64,000 bases of DNA. Origin: Flavobacterium frigoris (GTDB lineage: Bacteria; Bacteroidota; Bacteroidia; Flavobacteriales; Flavobacteriaceae). This document shows, piece by piece, positions 1-7,612 of the stretch; the stretch's first letter is position 1, and each line of letters opens with the position of its first letter. Below the pieces are notes generated by a model. The model was not told the origin of the DNA. It did no database searches and worked only from the letters and a program-made list of their open reading frames with translations. The position numbers were made by a program, and so were the translations under genes. Where the stretch lies: the NCBI RefSeq assembly GCF_900111075.1, contig NZ_FOFZ01000008.1, positions 62,001 to 126,000 on the forward strand. Reading direction: 5' to 3'.

Positions 1-501
1 AATCTAAAACCTGAAAACAATGAAAACATCCTTGTTTTTGACAAAAAAGAAAACATAGAAAAGGGAAAAATCACAAAATCTAATTCTAATTCAAATTTAC
101 AATTGGAAATTATTTCAAAAACAAATCCTAAAATAATGAAACTTTTTGGAATGGAAAGCGATTTCAATAATTATACCATCAATACGATTTATAATAACGA
201 TGACCCTGCTAAAATGAATTTTGAAAATATTATTTACTTTAAAGAAATCAGAAGTTATGACATAAAAAGACAAAAGAAAAATGAGTTTCAAAAAGTTGAA
301 GCAACACACGAATTCTTTTTACTTGAAAAAGAATACACTGATGAAATAAAATCTAAAGAGTTTGATAGTCCATATACTTTTAAAAGACCAAGTGATTTTG
401 AAAATAATTATTGGGAAAATGTAGATAATGAATATTTTCAATCTATTCCAAAATCATTAGAAAAATACATTAAAGAAAACTTAATACTAATCGAAAAATA
501 G
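1..501 (+). CDS. Unknown protein, 3' part only (cut by left edge)
   Basis: The reading frame is open from base 1 to the TAG at 499-501, so at least the last 166 residues of a larger gene are present. The first start-like codon inside the window is a TTG at 103, and the codons before it read as normal protein, so I treat the gene as truncated by the window rather than starting there. The product is rich in Lys, Glu, Asn, Phe and Tyr and has no membrane segment in the visible part. I do not recognise a family. It is followed by an imperfect palindrome and the repeat-rich intergenic region, which suggests accessory DNA. Confidence 0.6.
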   Translation, partial: NLKPENNENILVFDKKENIEKGKITKSNSNSNLQLEIISKTNPKIMKLFGMESDFNNYTINTIYNNDDPAKMNFENIIYFKEIRSYDIKRQKKNEFQKVEATHEFFLLEKEYTDEIKSKEFDSPYTFKRPSDFENNYWENVDNEYFQSIPKSLEKYIKENLILIEK

Positions 502-511
502 TCACTTCTGC

Positions 512-564
512 CAACAGCTAAGGCTTTGTTGGGCTTGAAAAGCCAAACAATAAAGCCGCGGTTG
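512..564. repeat. Imperfect 53-bp palindrome behind the first gene
   Basis: Outer arms CAAC (512-515) and GTTG (561-564) enclose a longer inner stem: GGCTTTGTTGGGCTT (522-536) against AAGCCAAACAATAAAGCC (540-557), with a small bulge. It starts about 10 bases after the stop codon. It could be a terminator, but it lacks a T-run. Its layout (outer AAC/GTT boxes, inner imperfect stem) resembles an integron attC site. The right box GTTGAAC fits GTTRRRY, but the left box TGCCAAC does not fit RYYYAAC fully, so this remains a guess. Confidence 0.5.
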
Positions 565-600
565 AACGGAACCTATTACATGCCGTCAACGCTATGGAGT

Positions 601-794
601 CCCATCTGGTGCTCGTTTGCAACGAGTACCTACTTACATGATAAACGAAATCATAGCATTTCTAATGCGGTTCACATGGTAGTAAAAATTACTGCTTTGA
701 ATTGAGGAAGTAGAGTTCGTAGAGATTCTTTCAGAATGACAAACGGAGTTGCGTTTGATTGCGAATTCTTTGTAATGCCCGATCGCACGGATAT
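601..794 (+). repeat. 194-bp direct repeat, copy 1
   Basis: This block runs from CCCATCTGGTGCTCG to GATCGCACGGATAT. It is matched without gaps by 1444-1637, with 11 mismatches by my count (about 94 percent). It begins with a short hairpin, CTCGTT-TGC-AACGAG, and contains the core GAGATTCTTTCAGAATGAC, which resembles a widespread intergenic repeat seen in many bacteria. No credible coding frame runs through it. The two copies flank the lipoprotein gene at 876-1430. Confidence 0.9.
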
Positions 795-796
795 GC

Positions 797-825
797 CCAT
801 CTGGTGCTCGAATGCAACGAGTAGC
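797..825 (+). repeat. Partial third copy of the repeat's 5' hairpin
   Basis: CCCATCTGGTGCTCG-aa-TGCAACGAGTA repeats the first 28 or so bases of the 194-bp element just after copy 1 ends, with AA in place of TT in the hairpin. It may mark the element's boundary, or be a remnant of a tandem copy. Confidence 0.7.
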
Positions 826-875
826 CCTATTGACAAAATTATAAAATGAAACATCAAAAAATTAAGAATGAATTA

Positions 876-1430
876 ATGAAAAAAATTATAACTGTAATTA
901 TTGCGACTTTATTACTTGTTTCTTGTAAAATGACAAAAGAAACTTATGACAGTGGTGAATTAAAAAAAATCGGGAGAACATCAAATGATTTAAAAGATGG
1001 AAAATGGAAATTTTATCATAAAAACGGAACGATATTTCAAAAAGGGAAATATCTTAAGGGAGCAGAAATAGGTGTTTGGGAAATTTTTCACGAAAATGGA
1101 AAATTGCATCAGATCGGTAAATTCAATAATGGAAAACAAGACGGAGAGTGGAAATTTTTCTACGAAAACGGAAATAAAGAGGGAATTGGAAAATTAGATA
1201 ATGGAAAATTGATTGGGCAATGGAATTGGTACCACACTAATGGAAAAACTTATACTGAACGATTATACACTGATGGAAAACTAATGAATATACTTAATTG
1301 TTTTGATGGTAATGGAAAGAAATTAGATAAAGGCACTCTAAAAGACGGAAACGGAACACTAAATGTATATGATATAAATGGAAATTTATTAGAAGTTCAA
1401 AACTTTAAAGATAGCAAATATATAAAATAA
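876..1430 (+). CDS. MORN-variant (YwqK-like) repeat lipoprotein
   Basis: A likely outer-membrane or periplasmic lipoprotein: from the ATG at 876 it has a short basic start, a hydrophobic stretch and a lipobox LLVSC with Cys17. The body is built of repeated units of about 22 residues of the type DGKWKFYHKNG / GVWEIFHENGK / GEWKFFYENG, the MORN_2 variant repeat found in proteins often labelled YwqK-family antitoxin. That label rests on homology only; no toxin gene is visible nearby. An upstream in-frame ATG at 846 would add ten residues ahead of the signal peptide, so I prefer 876. The gene lies between two 194-bp direct repeats, which points to mobility or duplication of the flanks. Confidence 0.8.
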   Translation: MKKIITVIIATLLLVSCKMTKETYDSGELKKIGRTSNDLKDGKWKFYHKNGTIFQKGKYLKGAEIGVWEIFHENGKLHQIGKFNNGKQDGEWKFFYENGNKEGIGKLDNGKLIGQWNWYHTNGKTYTERLYTDGKLMNILNCFDGNGKKLDKGTLKDGNGTLNVYDINGNLLEVQNFKDSKYIK

Positions 1431-1443
1431 CGATTGGCCAACC

Positions 1444-1637
1444 CCCATCTAGTGCTCGTTTGCAGCGAGTACCTACTTACATTATAAACGAAATCATAGC
1501 ATTTCTAATGCGGTTCACATGGTAGTAAAAATTACTGCTCCGAATTGAGAAATTAGAGTTCGTAGAGATTCTTTCAGAATGACAAACGGAGTGGCATTTG
1601 ATTGCGAATTCTTTGTGAAGCCCGATCGCACGGATAT
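1444..1637 (+). repeat. 194-bp direct repeat, copy 2
   Basis: Second copy of the element at 601-794, same length and orientation, starting 13 bases after the stop codon of the lipoprotein gene. The mismatches are scattered, so this is an old duplication or independent insertion rather than a very recent one. Confidence 0.9.
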
Positions 1638-1740
1638 ACTCACAATCTTTAGCGCAGAATTGTTTTCTGGGCTGTGTGAAGTCTCCGGACTTTGTAAAAT
1701 CTTTTATTCTAGAATATTATTTGACACTCATTTGAAAAAT

Positions 1741-1797
1741 CTCTTAGTGTGATTGCTTTCCGCCACGGTGGACTAGCTGTTCCTCGCAATGACCTAG
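1741..1797 (-). repeat. Relic of a widespread intergenic repeat
   Basis: Contains GATTGCTTTCCGCC and TCCTCGCAATGAC. On the minus strand this reads GTCATTGCGAGGA ... GGCGGAAAGCAATC, the two ends of an intergenic repeat found across several bacterial phyla. Recognition is from memory of that motif. The internal part is degenerate. Confidence 0.5.
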
Positions 1798-1826
1798 TTT
1801 GTAATAATTATTTAGAAATTTTCAGG

Positions 1827-2154
1827 AATCTCTGGGCTCTCTGAGTTTCTTTGCGAAATAAAAATTGATGAGTCTTAAATGTGGAGATTTCTCCTTCGTC
1901 GAAATGACAAATTTTGTAGTAAATCTTCGTTAATCTCTGGGCTCTCTCTGAGTTTCTTTGCGAAAGAAAAATTGCTGTGGCTGTAATGCGGAGATTTCTC
2001 CTTCGTCGAAATGACAAATTTTGTAGAAATTCTATATCAATCTTCGCGAATCTCTAGGCTCTCTCTGAGTCTCTTTGCGAAAGAAAAATTGCTGTGGCTG
2101 TAATGCGGAGATTTCTCCTTCGTCGAAATGACAAATTTTGTAGAAATTCTATAT
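1827..2154 (+). repeat. Three tandem 105-117-bp repeats
   Basis: Units start at 1827, 1932 and 2049, each beginning AATCTCTRGGCTCTCT, followed by TTTGCGAAA and then the core GGAGATTTCTCC-TTCGTCGAAATGACAAA. Units 2 and 3 are nearly identical (both carry ATTGCTGTGGCTGTAATGC); unit 1 is shorter and more diverged. The core GGAGA-TT-TCTCC is a small hairpin. The repeats contain stop codons and I read them as non-coding. The last unit ends about 30 bases before the promoter-like element of the DUF1853 gene. Confidence 0.85.
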
Positions 2155-2186
2155 AATTTTTGGTAAATCACTACTTTTTCTCGCTG

Positions 2187-2194
2187 TATCTTTG
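2187..2194 (+). promoter_or_regulatory. -7 promoter element for the DUF1853 gene
   Basis: TATCTTTG fits the Bacteroidota -7 consensus TAnnTTTG and lies 32 bases before the ATG at 2227. A TTG at 2160-2162 is a possible -33 box, but the gap of 24 bases is slightly long. Confidence 0.5.
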
Positions 2195-2226
2195 CGGAAA
2201 CAAAATACATTAACACCTACTATAAA

Positions 2227-3024
2227 ATGAAAACGAAGTCAAGGATAGCTTCAATAGTAAAAGCCAATAGTCTAGATTTTTCTATTACTGGTTTACAGAC
2301 TTTTGATTTATCAGCATTAAATCTGATAAGGGATCTAGAATTTCAATTACCAACTAATGTAAGATTAGGCCATTTAGTGGAAAAAATTGTTTCTGAATTA
2401 ATTAAGTCCTCTACCAACTACAAAGTCCTACATGAAAATGTTCAGATCATTGAAGACACGAAAACCATAGGTGAAATTGATTTTATCATTGAAGATGAAG
2501 ACACAAAGCAGTTAATTCATATGGAGTTAGCTTATAAGTTTTATCTATTTGACCCAAGTATTTCTTCGGAACCAATAAATAACTGGATTGGCCCGAATAG
2601 GAATGATTCTTTGAAAGAGAAATTAGATAAATTAAAAGCAAAACAATTTCCTTTACTATACCATAATTGCACTACATCAACGTTTGATACTATAGCAATA
2701 AACGATGTTTCTCAAGCACTATGTTTATTAGTTTCCTTGTTTATTCCTTATGAATACAAGGGTAGTTTTAGCCCTATTTATCAAAAAGCTGTAAAAGGGT
2801 ACTATTTGAATCTTGAAACATTTGTTAGTCTTGATAACTCTGCAAAAACTTATTTCATACCTTCAAAAAAGGAATGGGGAATGGATCCATCTGAAAACGA
2901 AATTTGGACGGACTTTAATGGTATAGAAAAACACATTACCACTTCTATTAATGAAAAACAAGCTCCATTAATTTGGCAAAAACACAAAGATTCGTATTTA
3001 GAATTTTTTATTGTTTGGTGGTAG
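2227..3024 (+). CDS. DUF1853 family protein, PD-(D/E)XK nuclease-like
   Basis: A 265-residue cytoplasmic protein of the DUF1853 family. The characteristic core is visible at residues 82-107: GEIDFII, an acidic loop, then HMELAYKFYL. Asp85, Glu100 and Lys104 are candidates for a PD-(D/E)XK-type metal site, the fold I recall being proposed for this family. The biological role is not established. The ATG at 2227 follows a good -7 element, and no upstream in-frame start is needed. The gene stands alone between repeat-rich DNA and a lipoprotein gene, so context gives no partner. Confidence 0.8.
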   Translation: MKTKSRIASIVKANSLDFSITGLQTFDLSALNLIRDLEFQLPTNVRLGHLVEKIVSELIKSSTNYKVLHENVQIIEDTKTIGEIDFIIEDEDTKQLIHMELAYKFYLFDPSISSEPINNWIGPNRNDSLKEKLDKLKAKQFPLLYHNCTTSTFDTIAINDVSQALCLLVSLFIPYEYKGSFSPIYQKAVKGYYLNLETFVSLDNSAKTYFIPSKKEWGMDPSENEIWTDFNGIEKHITTSINEKQAPLIWQKHKDSYLEFFIVWW

Positions 3025-3052
3025 GTTAAATTGATTTGATTTGATTACAAAA

Positions 3053-3100
3053 AGAAAAACGGACTGTAATAATTAGTATGATCGAATATCTGTTGCTAAT
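3053..3100 (+). repeat. Diverged intergenic repeat, copy 1
   Basis: AGAAAAACG followed by AATTAGTATGATCGAATATC resembles 3877-3922 (AGAAAAACG ... AATAAGTATAATCGCATATC), roughly 70 percent identical by eye. The copies lie about 94 and 50 bases upstream of the genes at 3194 and 3972. They may be relics of a duplicated leader or mobile repeat. Confidence 0.4.
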
Positions 3101-3193
3101 ACCAAGTAAATTCATATTTTAGTCCTCGCGATAGATCAATACTCCTGTAATACCGAAAATATTTTAAAGTAAAAAAATAAAAATAGTAAAACA

Positions 3194-3646
3194 ATGAAAA
3201 TAAAATCAATAATCTTGTTATTAGCCGTTCTTGTAATTGCATGCAATAAAAAAAACAGCGACGATACTAACAGCAATGAGAGCTCGACTTCTATCGATAC
3301 AGTTCAAATAGCAAAGCCCATTGAACCCCAAAAACAAGTAGCGATAGCATTTTCAAATGAACATTTTCGCCAAGTAACGGTAGAAAAAGTAGATGGAAAT
3401 AAATTCCATATAAAAGGACAAGCTCAAGTTTGGGAAGCAAATATTAGTTGGGTGGTTGAGGATGGACATAACGAATTGAAAACGGGGTTCACAACGAGCG
3501 ATGCCGGTGCACCAGAATGGGGCAACTTTGATTTTACAGTTGATGTTGAGAAAAAAAAGGAGTATTCAACTTTAATTCTTATTCTCTTTGAAGAAAGTGC
3601 AAAAGATGGTAGCCGCACACATGAATTACCAATACCTTTAAAATAA
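3194..3646 (+). CDS. Lipoprotein with Gmad2 immunoglobulin-like domain
   Basis: A 150-residue exported lipoprotein: signal peptide with lipobox VIACN (Cys17), a low-complexity Asn/Asp/Ser linker to about residue 35, then one Gmad2 domain. The domain is recognised by its conserved C-terminal half: the run GFTTSDAGAPEWGNFDF followed by LILFEESAKDGSRTHELPIPL. Gmad2 domains occur in bacterial surface and spore-associated proteins and are thought to be adhesion or structural modules; the function here is unknown. It is transcribed alone, with 169 bases upstream and 325 bases downstream free of genes. Confidence 0.85.
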   Translation: MKIKSIILLLAVLVIACNKKNSDDTNSNESSTSIDTVQIAKPIEPQKQVAIAFSNEHFRQVTVEKVDGNKFHIKGQAQVWEANISWVVEDGHNELKTGFTTSDAGAPEWGNFDFTVDVEKKKEYSTLILILFEESAKDGSRTHELPIPLK

Positions 3647-3704
3647 CGGCGAAAGTGCAATGTCATTACATTGATTATATTGTCAATCCTATTTTTGTTT
3701 ACTA

Positions 3705-3728
3705 TGTCATTTTCTCGAAGGAGAAATC
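3705..3728 (-). repeat. Solitary relic of the tandem repeat core
   Basis: TGTCATTTTCTCGAAGGAGA matches the reverse complement of the core found three times at 1827-2154, differing in four central bases. It shows that the repeat family also occurs singly and on the other strand. Confidence 0.6.
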
Positions 3729-3876
3729 ACATAATGTAAGTATCTAATTTGATACCAAAGCTATCCGTAGTCTTGCTTATAAAAAATAAATAGGATTGGA
3801 ATGGGATGGGTACGAAGTCTCCCAACTTCATATTTAGTACTTAGTTTAATTCTGATGCTTATAGATAATTAGAAAG

Positions 3877-3922
3877 AGAAAAACGATTTACAACAATAAG
3901 TATAATCGCATATCTTTTAGTA
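3877..3922 (+). repeat. Diverged intergenic repeat, copy 2
   Basis: Partner of the block at 3053-3100. It lies about 50 bases upstream of the M24 peptidase gene. Confidence 0.4.
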
Positions 3923-3971
3923 CATTGCAGAAACAACGACATACTAGTTTCCGTCACCACTAATTATAAAA

Positions 3972-4658
3972 ATGATGCCTAAAGAGGAACGCATACTGAA
4001 CTTAATCGAAGCCGAGAGAAAAGCAGAAATTCTTTATAAAGAAATTGAAAATCGAAGCCTAATAACGGAAGGAAAAACGGAGCATCAACTAAATACGGAA
4101 GTATTTAACTTAGCATTTGAATTATTTGGTATTAAAAAATTCTGGCACAAACGCATTGTTAGGTCAGGAAGAAACACGCTATTACCCTACAAAGAAAATC
4201 CAATCAATTTAACAATTCAAAAAGACGATATTTTGTTTTTTGATTTCGGTCCCGTTTTTGAAAATTGGGAGGCAGATGTTGGTAAAACGTTTGTACTTGG
4301 TAACAATCAAAAAAAATTAAAACTAAAACGAGATGTAGAACTTGCCTGGAAAGAAGGAAAAGAATACTATTATCAAAATAAAGACAAATTAACAGGTGCT
4401 GATTTTTATCAGTATACTAAAAAGTTAGCTGAAAAATATGGATGGGAATACGGAAACCATCACTGTGGTCATTTAATAGGTAATTTTCCACATGAAGAAA
4501 TTTTAGGCGATGAAGAAATTAATTATATTCATCCCAATAACAATTTGCTAATGAACGAAAAAGACCTAAATGGAGACGAAAGGTTTTGGATTTATGAAAT
4601 TCACTTTATAGACAGAAAATTAGAAATAGGTGGCTTTTTCGAGCAGTTATTATCGTGA
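3972..4658 (+). CDS. M24-family metallopeptidase (Xaa-Pro peptidase-like)
   Basis: A 228-residue cytoplasmic protein with the pita-bread fold of the M24 family and all five expected metal ligands: Asp91 (FFDFGP), Asp102 (EADVGKTF), His167 in HHCGHLIG, Glu209 (IYEIHF) and Glu224 (GGFFEQ). It lacks the N-terminal creatinase domain of true prolidases, so it is a single-domain form; the substrate is unknown. Two ATGs occur in tandem at 3972 and 3975, and either could be used. It stands alone, with gene-free DNA on both sides. Confidence 0.85.
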   Translation: MMPKEERILNLIEAERKAEILYKEIENRSLITEGKTEHQLNTEVFNLAFELFGIKKFWHKRIVRSGRNTLLPYKENPINLTIQKDDILFFDFGPVFENWEADVGKTFVLGNNQKKLKLKRDVELAWKEGKEYYYQNKDKLTGADFYQYTKKLAEKYGWEYGNHHCGHLIGNFPHEEILGDEEINYIHPNNNLLMNEKDLNGDERFWIYEIHFIDRKLEIGGFFEQLLS

Positions 4659-5026
4659 AAAGGGAGTGAAATAACCCAGCTCTATAAAGTCTTTCTATAA
4701 AAACAAACAGAATACAAAGCTTTCTGCCTTTGCATACCATTTTGTGTAGATTTTGGAGGGCGGTTTTTGTGAAATCGCTCAAAATTTGTAAAATTTTTAA
4801 TCATTTTTAACAAGAAATTTTAACTTCGTAGAAGATTCTAGTCATGATACCGGTAAATACGACTAAGACTAATTGCTGACAAAGCATTATGACACTAAAG
4901 TAATACCTAAATAGATTCTAAAAATTAATCAAACATTAAATTAAAAAGTGAAGACCAGAAATCACTCAAAAATAACGGGGCAGAACCTGAAAAGCCAAAT
5001 AAGTAAGGAAATTAAAAAAAACTAAA
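4659..5026. other. Gene-free stretch
   Basis: 368 bases of AT-rich sequence. I see no coding frame, RNA gene or strong hairpin. It should hold the promoter of the DoxX-like pair, but no clear TAnnTTTG element is visible close to the ATG at 5027. Confidence 0.5.
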
Positions 5027-5374
5027 ATGGAAAATTTATCAATGATTGCGCAACTCATTGTCGCTATTTCTGTTGTTATTGTATGGGTATTTCGCTTTGA
5101 TAATATCGTTAAAGAATTTAAGCAATATGGGCTGAGTGATCTGACTCGTACGATTGTTGGAGCTACTAAAATAGCATTGGCAACTTTGCTAATAGCAGGT
5201 ATTTGGTATCCTTCGCTAGTTCTAATCCCAGCACTTTTGATGGCTTTCCTGATGTTAAGTGCTCAGTATTTTCACTTCAAAGTGAATAACCCGTGGCAAA
5301 AGCGTATTCCCTCATTGTTTCTTATGCTACTAAGTCTATTTATCGCTGCCGTAACCCTAAATTTAATTGCCTAA
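5027..5374 (+). CDS. DoxX-like small membrane protein 1
   Basis: A 115-residue integral membrane protein with four predicted helices (about residues 5-23, 45-62, 63-83, 93-113). The pattern, a short loop with Phe-Lys-x-Tyr-Gly-Leu after helix 1, matches DoxX-like proteins, which have a four-helix layout. It overlaps the next gene by one base (TAATG), implying translational coupling with a paralogous partner. Its function is unknown; relatives are linked to redox or thiosulfate chemistry in other organisms. Confidence 0.7.
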   Translation: MENLSMIAQLIVAISVVIVWVFRFDNIVKEFKQYGLSDLTRTIVGATKIALATLLIAGIWYPSLVLIPALLMAFLMLSAQYFHFKVNNPWQKRIPSLFLMLLSLFIAAVTLNLIA

Positions 5375-5724
5375 TGAGTTTACTAGAAGTTTTAATTGTT
5401 TTTTCAAGTCTCTCTTTTTTAGGTTATGGTGTAGCTTACTTTACAACTCCAAATATGAAAAGTGAATTTATCCGCTTTGGTTTAAGTAAATTCGGAGTGC
5501 TTACTGCAATTTTAGAGATAGTGGGAGGTTTAGGTTTGCTTGTGGGCTTACTCTACAACTCTATTTTACTGATCTCCTCCGGTGGCCTAGCTCTATTGAT
5601 GTTTTTAGGCGTAGCAGTCAGACTAAAAATTAAAGACGGTTTGTGGGTTTCGTTACCTGCTTTATTTTATTTTGGTTTAAATTTATATCTCTTTTTTGTA
5701 TCAATGCAAATCTTCTTGAATTAA
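5374..5724 (+). CDS. DoxX-like small membrane protein 2
   Basis: A 116-residue membrane protein that begins at the ATG whose first base is the last base of the previous stop codon. The open frame extends upstream to 5293, but that part lies inside the previous gene, so the coupled ATG is the better start. Four hydrophobic helices and the loop EFIRFGLSKF mirror EFKQYGLSDL in the first protein, so the two are paralogues and may form a hetero-oligomer. A strong hairpin terminator follows at 5748-5770. Confidence 0.75.
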   Translation: MSLLEVLIVFSSLSFLGYGVAYFTTPNMKSEFIRFGLSKFGVLTAILEIVGGLGLLVGLLYNSILLISSGGLALLMFLGVAVRLKIKDGLWVSLPALFYFGLNLYLFFVSMQIFLN

Positions 5725-5747
5725 AATTCTAATCTTAAACACTAAAA

Positions 5748-5770
5748 AGCCAGTCTAAAGTAGACTGGCT
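5748..5770. terminator. Terminator between convergent genes
   Basis: AGCCAGTCTA-aag-TAGACTGGCT is a perfect 10-bp stem with an A-run before and CTTTT after, so it can end transcription from both sides: the DoxX-like pair and the DUF6503 gene. Confidence 0.85.
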
Positions 5771-5773
5771 CTT

Positions 5774-6493
5774 TTATAATTCAGTAAATAGAGAGGAATC
5801 AATATTATTTTTAACCATTACATTTTTTGGTCCAACATCTTCATTGGGTCTATCAAAGGAAAGCAAGATGCTACCCACTTTTTGATAGTTATTCCAAGGT
5901 TTCACGAACTTTGGCTTAGCATCATTAAAGTTTTTATAATGCGCCCATTGCTTTATTAAATGATCTTCTCTATCGACATACAGCAAGTATTTATTATCAG
6001 GAGTTACACCAACAGCGCTAAAAGTGAGCTGTAAAATATCCGCTGTTTTGCCATCTGGTAATTTATCCGTTTTAACATAAGTAAGATTTACTCCAGGATC
6101 TTGCAATTTCCAAGGCATCACTAACCAATAAGAATCATTAATCCACCAGTTCTTTGCTTTTCTAAGTAGACCGTTAACTTTAGTCTGATCTTTTACTAAA
6201 ATACCATTCTCGTATACCTTACCTTTTAAAGTATTGATATTTACTAAAATTACTTGATCTTCTGTTGGATTCTCTATGCGAACATTTCCAGTCCATTTAT
6301 CCCAAAATAATTTTCTGTTCCCAAAATTCCATTGGATAAAATGAGTTTTATTGTAATTTTTTAATCCGCCCATCGCAGTTAGCATATTTTTCACGATTTC
6401 ATCGGCTTTTTTATCATTTGATTGAGCGAATACTGAAGTGAAGCTGAAAATCAGTGTACTAAGAATTAGAGCTACTTTAAAAATAGTTTTCAT
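5774..6493 (-). CDS. DUF6503-type exported protein (LolA-like fold suspected)
   Basis: About 239 residues from the ATG at 6493; a second ATG two codons upstream at 6499 is also possible. It has a cleavable signal peptide ending near TSVFAQS and then a soluble periplasmic domain rich in Trp, Lys and Asn, with no membrane anchor. Layout and motifs (LTAMGGLKNYNKTHFIQWNF near the start, later GNRKLFWDKWTG) match proteins of Bacteroidota annotated DUF6503. These look like carriers of the LolA/LolB beta-sheet type, but the role is unproven. On the minus strand TATTTTTG (6522-6529) lies about 30 bases upstream and probably forms the -7 element. Confidence 0.7.
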   Translation of the reverse strand: MKTIFKVALILSTLIFSFTSVFAQSNDKKADEIVKNMLTAMGGLKNYNKTHFIQWNFGNRKLFWDKWTGNVRIENPTEDQVILVNINTLKGKVYENGILVKDQTKVNGLLRKAKNWWINDSYWLVMPWKLQDPGVNLTYVKTDKLPDGKTADILQLTFSAVGVTPDNKYLLYVDREDHLIKQWAHYKNFNDAKPKFVKPWNNYQKVGSILLSFDRPNEDVGPKNVMVKNNIDSSLFTEL

Positions 6494-6679
6494 AATCATG
6501 TATTTGATTGATTTTAAGTAACAAAAATAGTCGCTTTTTCTTCTTTTTTGACTTTAACTCTGATTATATAAACTTATATCTTCATTATGATTTCCTATTG
6601 TAGCTTCCTGGAGCGAAAGATACCGTCCCTATTATGCTTATCTTAGCATTCGTACAAATTAGCGACAAAAAAACATAAA

Positions 6680-7612
6680 ATGCAAACAATATTAGGAGCA
6701 AACGGAATAATAGGAGAAGAATTAGCCCGTGAATTACGTAAAAACTATACTGAACAAATTAAATTAGTGGGACGCAATCCACAAAAAGTGCATCCAGAGG
6801 ATCTTCTTTTTAAAGCGGACCTACTTGATCCAGAAAATGTTATTTCTGCACTAGAAAATACGAAGATCGCCTATCTAACAGTGGGACTGCCATATGACTC
6901 TGAAATATGGCTTAGAGATTGGGTAATTGTAATGCAAAATGTGATAGCAGCTTGTAAAAAGAATCGCTGTAAACTAGTTTATTTTGATAACACCTACGCC
7001 TATCCTCAAAACAGTAAAATCCAAATCGAAGAAACGCCTTTAACCTCAGAAGGAAAAAAAGGAAGAGGAAAAAAAATGGCTGCAGAAATACTATTAAAAG
7101 CCATTGCCAATAGAGAAATTGAAGCTGTTATTTGCAGGGCGCCCGAGTTCTACGGCCCAGACAAAACCAAGGGACTTACCAATAGCCTAATTTTCGAAAA
7201 TCTTAAAAACGGTAAAGAACCTAAGATTTTCTTAAAAGACAATGTCTTACGAACACTTATCTTTACTCCTGATGCGAGCAAAGCTATGGCACTGATAGGC
7301 AATACGGCTGATGCATATAGTCAAACCTGGCATTTACCTTGTGACGATCATAGATTAACTTATAAGCAATTTATTGCCGAAATTGGACACCAATTAGGAA
7401 GAGAAGTAAAATACAAAGTATTGCCCTGGATTGTACTAAAAATAGGCTCCTTTTTTGATAAAAACCTCAAGGAAACACAGGAATTACTACCCCGCTATGC
7501 AATTGACAATATCTTTGAGTCTTCAAAATTCAAAACTAGATTTCCAGATTTCGTAGTAACAACGTATTTAGAGGGAATCAAAATAATCATCAAGGATTAC
7601 AGTATAAAGTAA
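6680..7612 (+). CDS. NAD(P)-dependent epimerase/dehydratase-type oxidoreductase
   Basis: A 310-residue extended or atypical SDR. The N-terminus carries the dinucleotide-binding turn LGANGIIGEELA (residues 5-16). LVYFDNTYAYP near residue 100 resembles the active-site strand of NAD-binding epimerases, followed by RAPEFYGPDKTKG and a C-terminal substrate domain. The family includes many uncharacterised reductases acting on sugars or small carbonyls, so the substrate cannot be named. It is monocistronic: 180 bases separate it from the divergent gene upstream and 257 from aguB downstream. Confidence 0.8.
   Translation: MQTILGANGIIGEELARELRKNYTEQIKLVGRNPQKVHPEDLLFKADLLDPENVISALENTKIAYLTVGLPYDSEIWLRDWVIVMQNVIAACKKNRCKLVYFDNTYAYPQNSKIQIEETPLTSEGKKGRGKKMAAEILLKAIANREIEAVICRAPEFYGPDKTKGLTNSLIFENLKNGKEPKIFLKDNVLRTLIFTPDASKAMALIGNTADAYSQTWHLPCDDHRLTYKQFIAEIGHQLGREVKYKVLPWIVLKIGSFFDKNLKETQELLPRYAIDNIFESSKFKTRFPDFVVTTYLEGIKIIIKDYSIK

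Larger units (their letters stand above)
3647..3971. other. Gene-free stretch with repeat relics
   Basis: No credible gene. It holds one minus-orientation relic of the tandem repeat core at 3705-3728 and the second copy of a diverged repeat at 3877-3922. TATTTTTG in CCTATTTTTGTTT near 3690 looks like a -7 element but leads into no nearby gene. Confidence 0.6.

Noticed and set aside
115-309. Open frame on the minus strand inside the first gene
   Set aside because: It is antisense to a frame that is open through the whole left edge and has no family features.
672-857. Open frame on the minus strand in copy 1 of the 194-bp repeat
   Set aside because: The frame is short and mostly inside repeat sequence; the second repeat copy does not keep it, so it is not coding.
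1808-2017. Open frame on the minus strand in the tandem repeats
   Set aside because: The translation only repeats the repeat units and is not conserved in the third unit.
5293-5373. Extended start of the second DoxX-like gene
   Set aside because: It would lie inside the preceding gene in another frame; the coupled ATG at 5374 gives a full-length protein.
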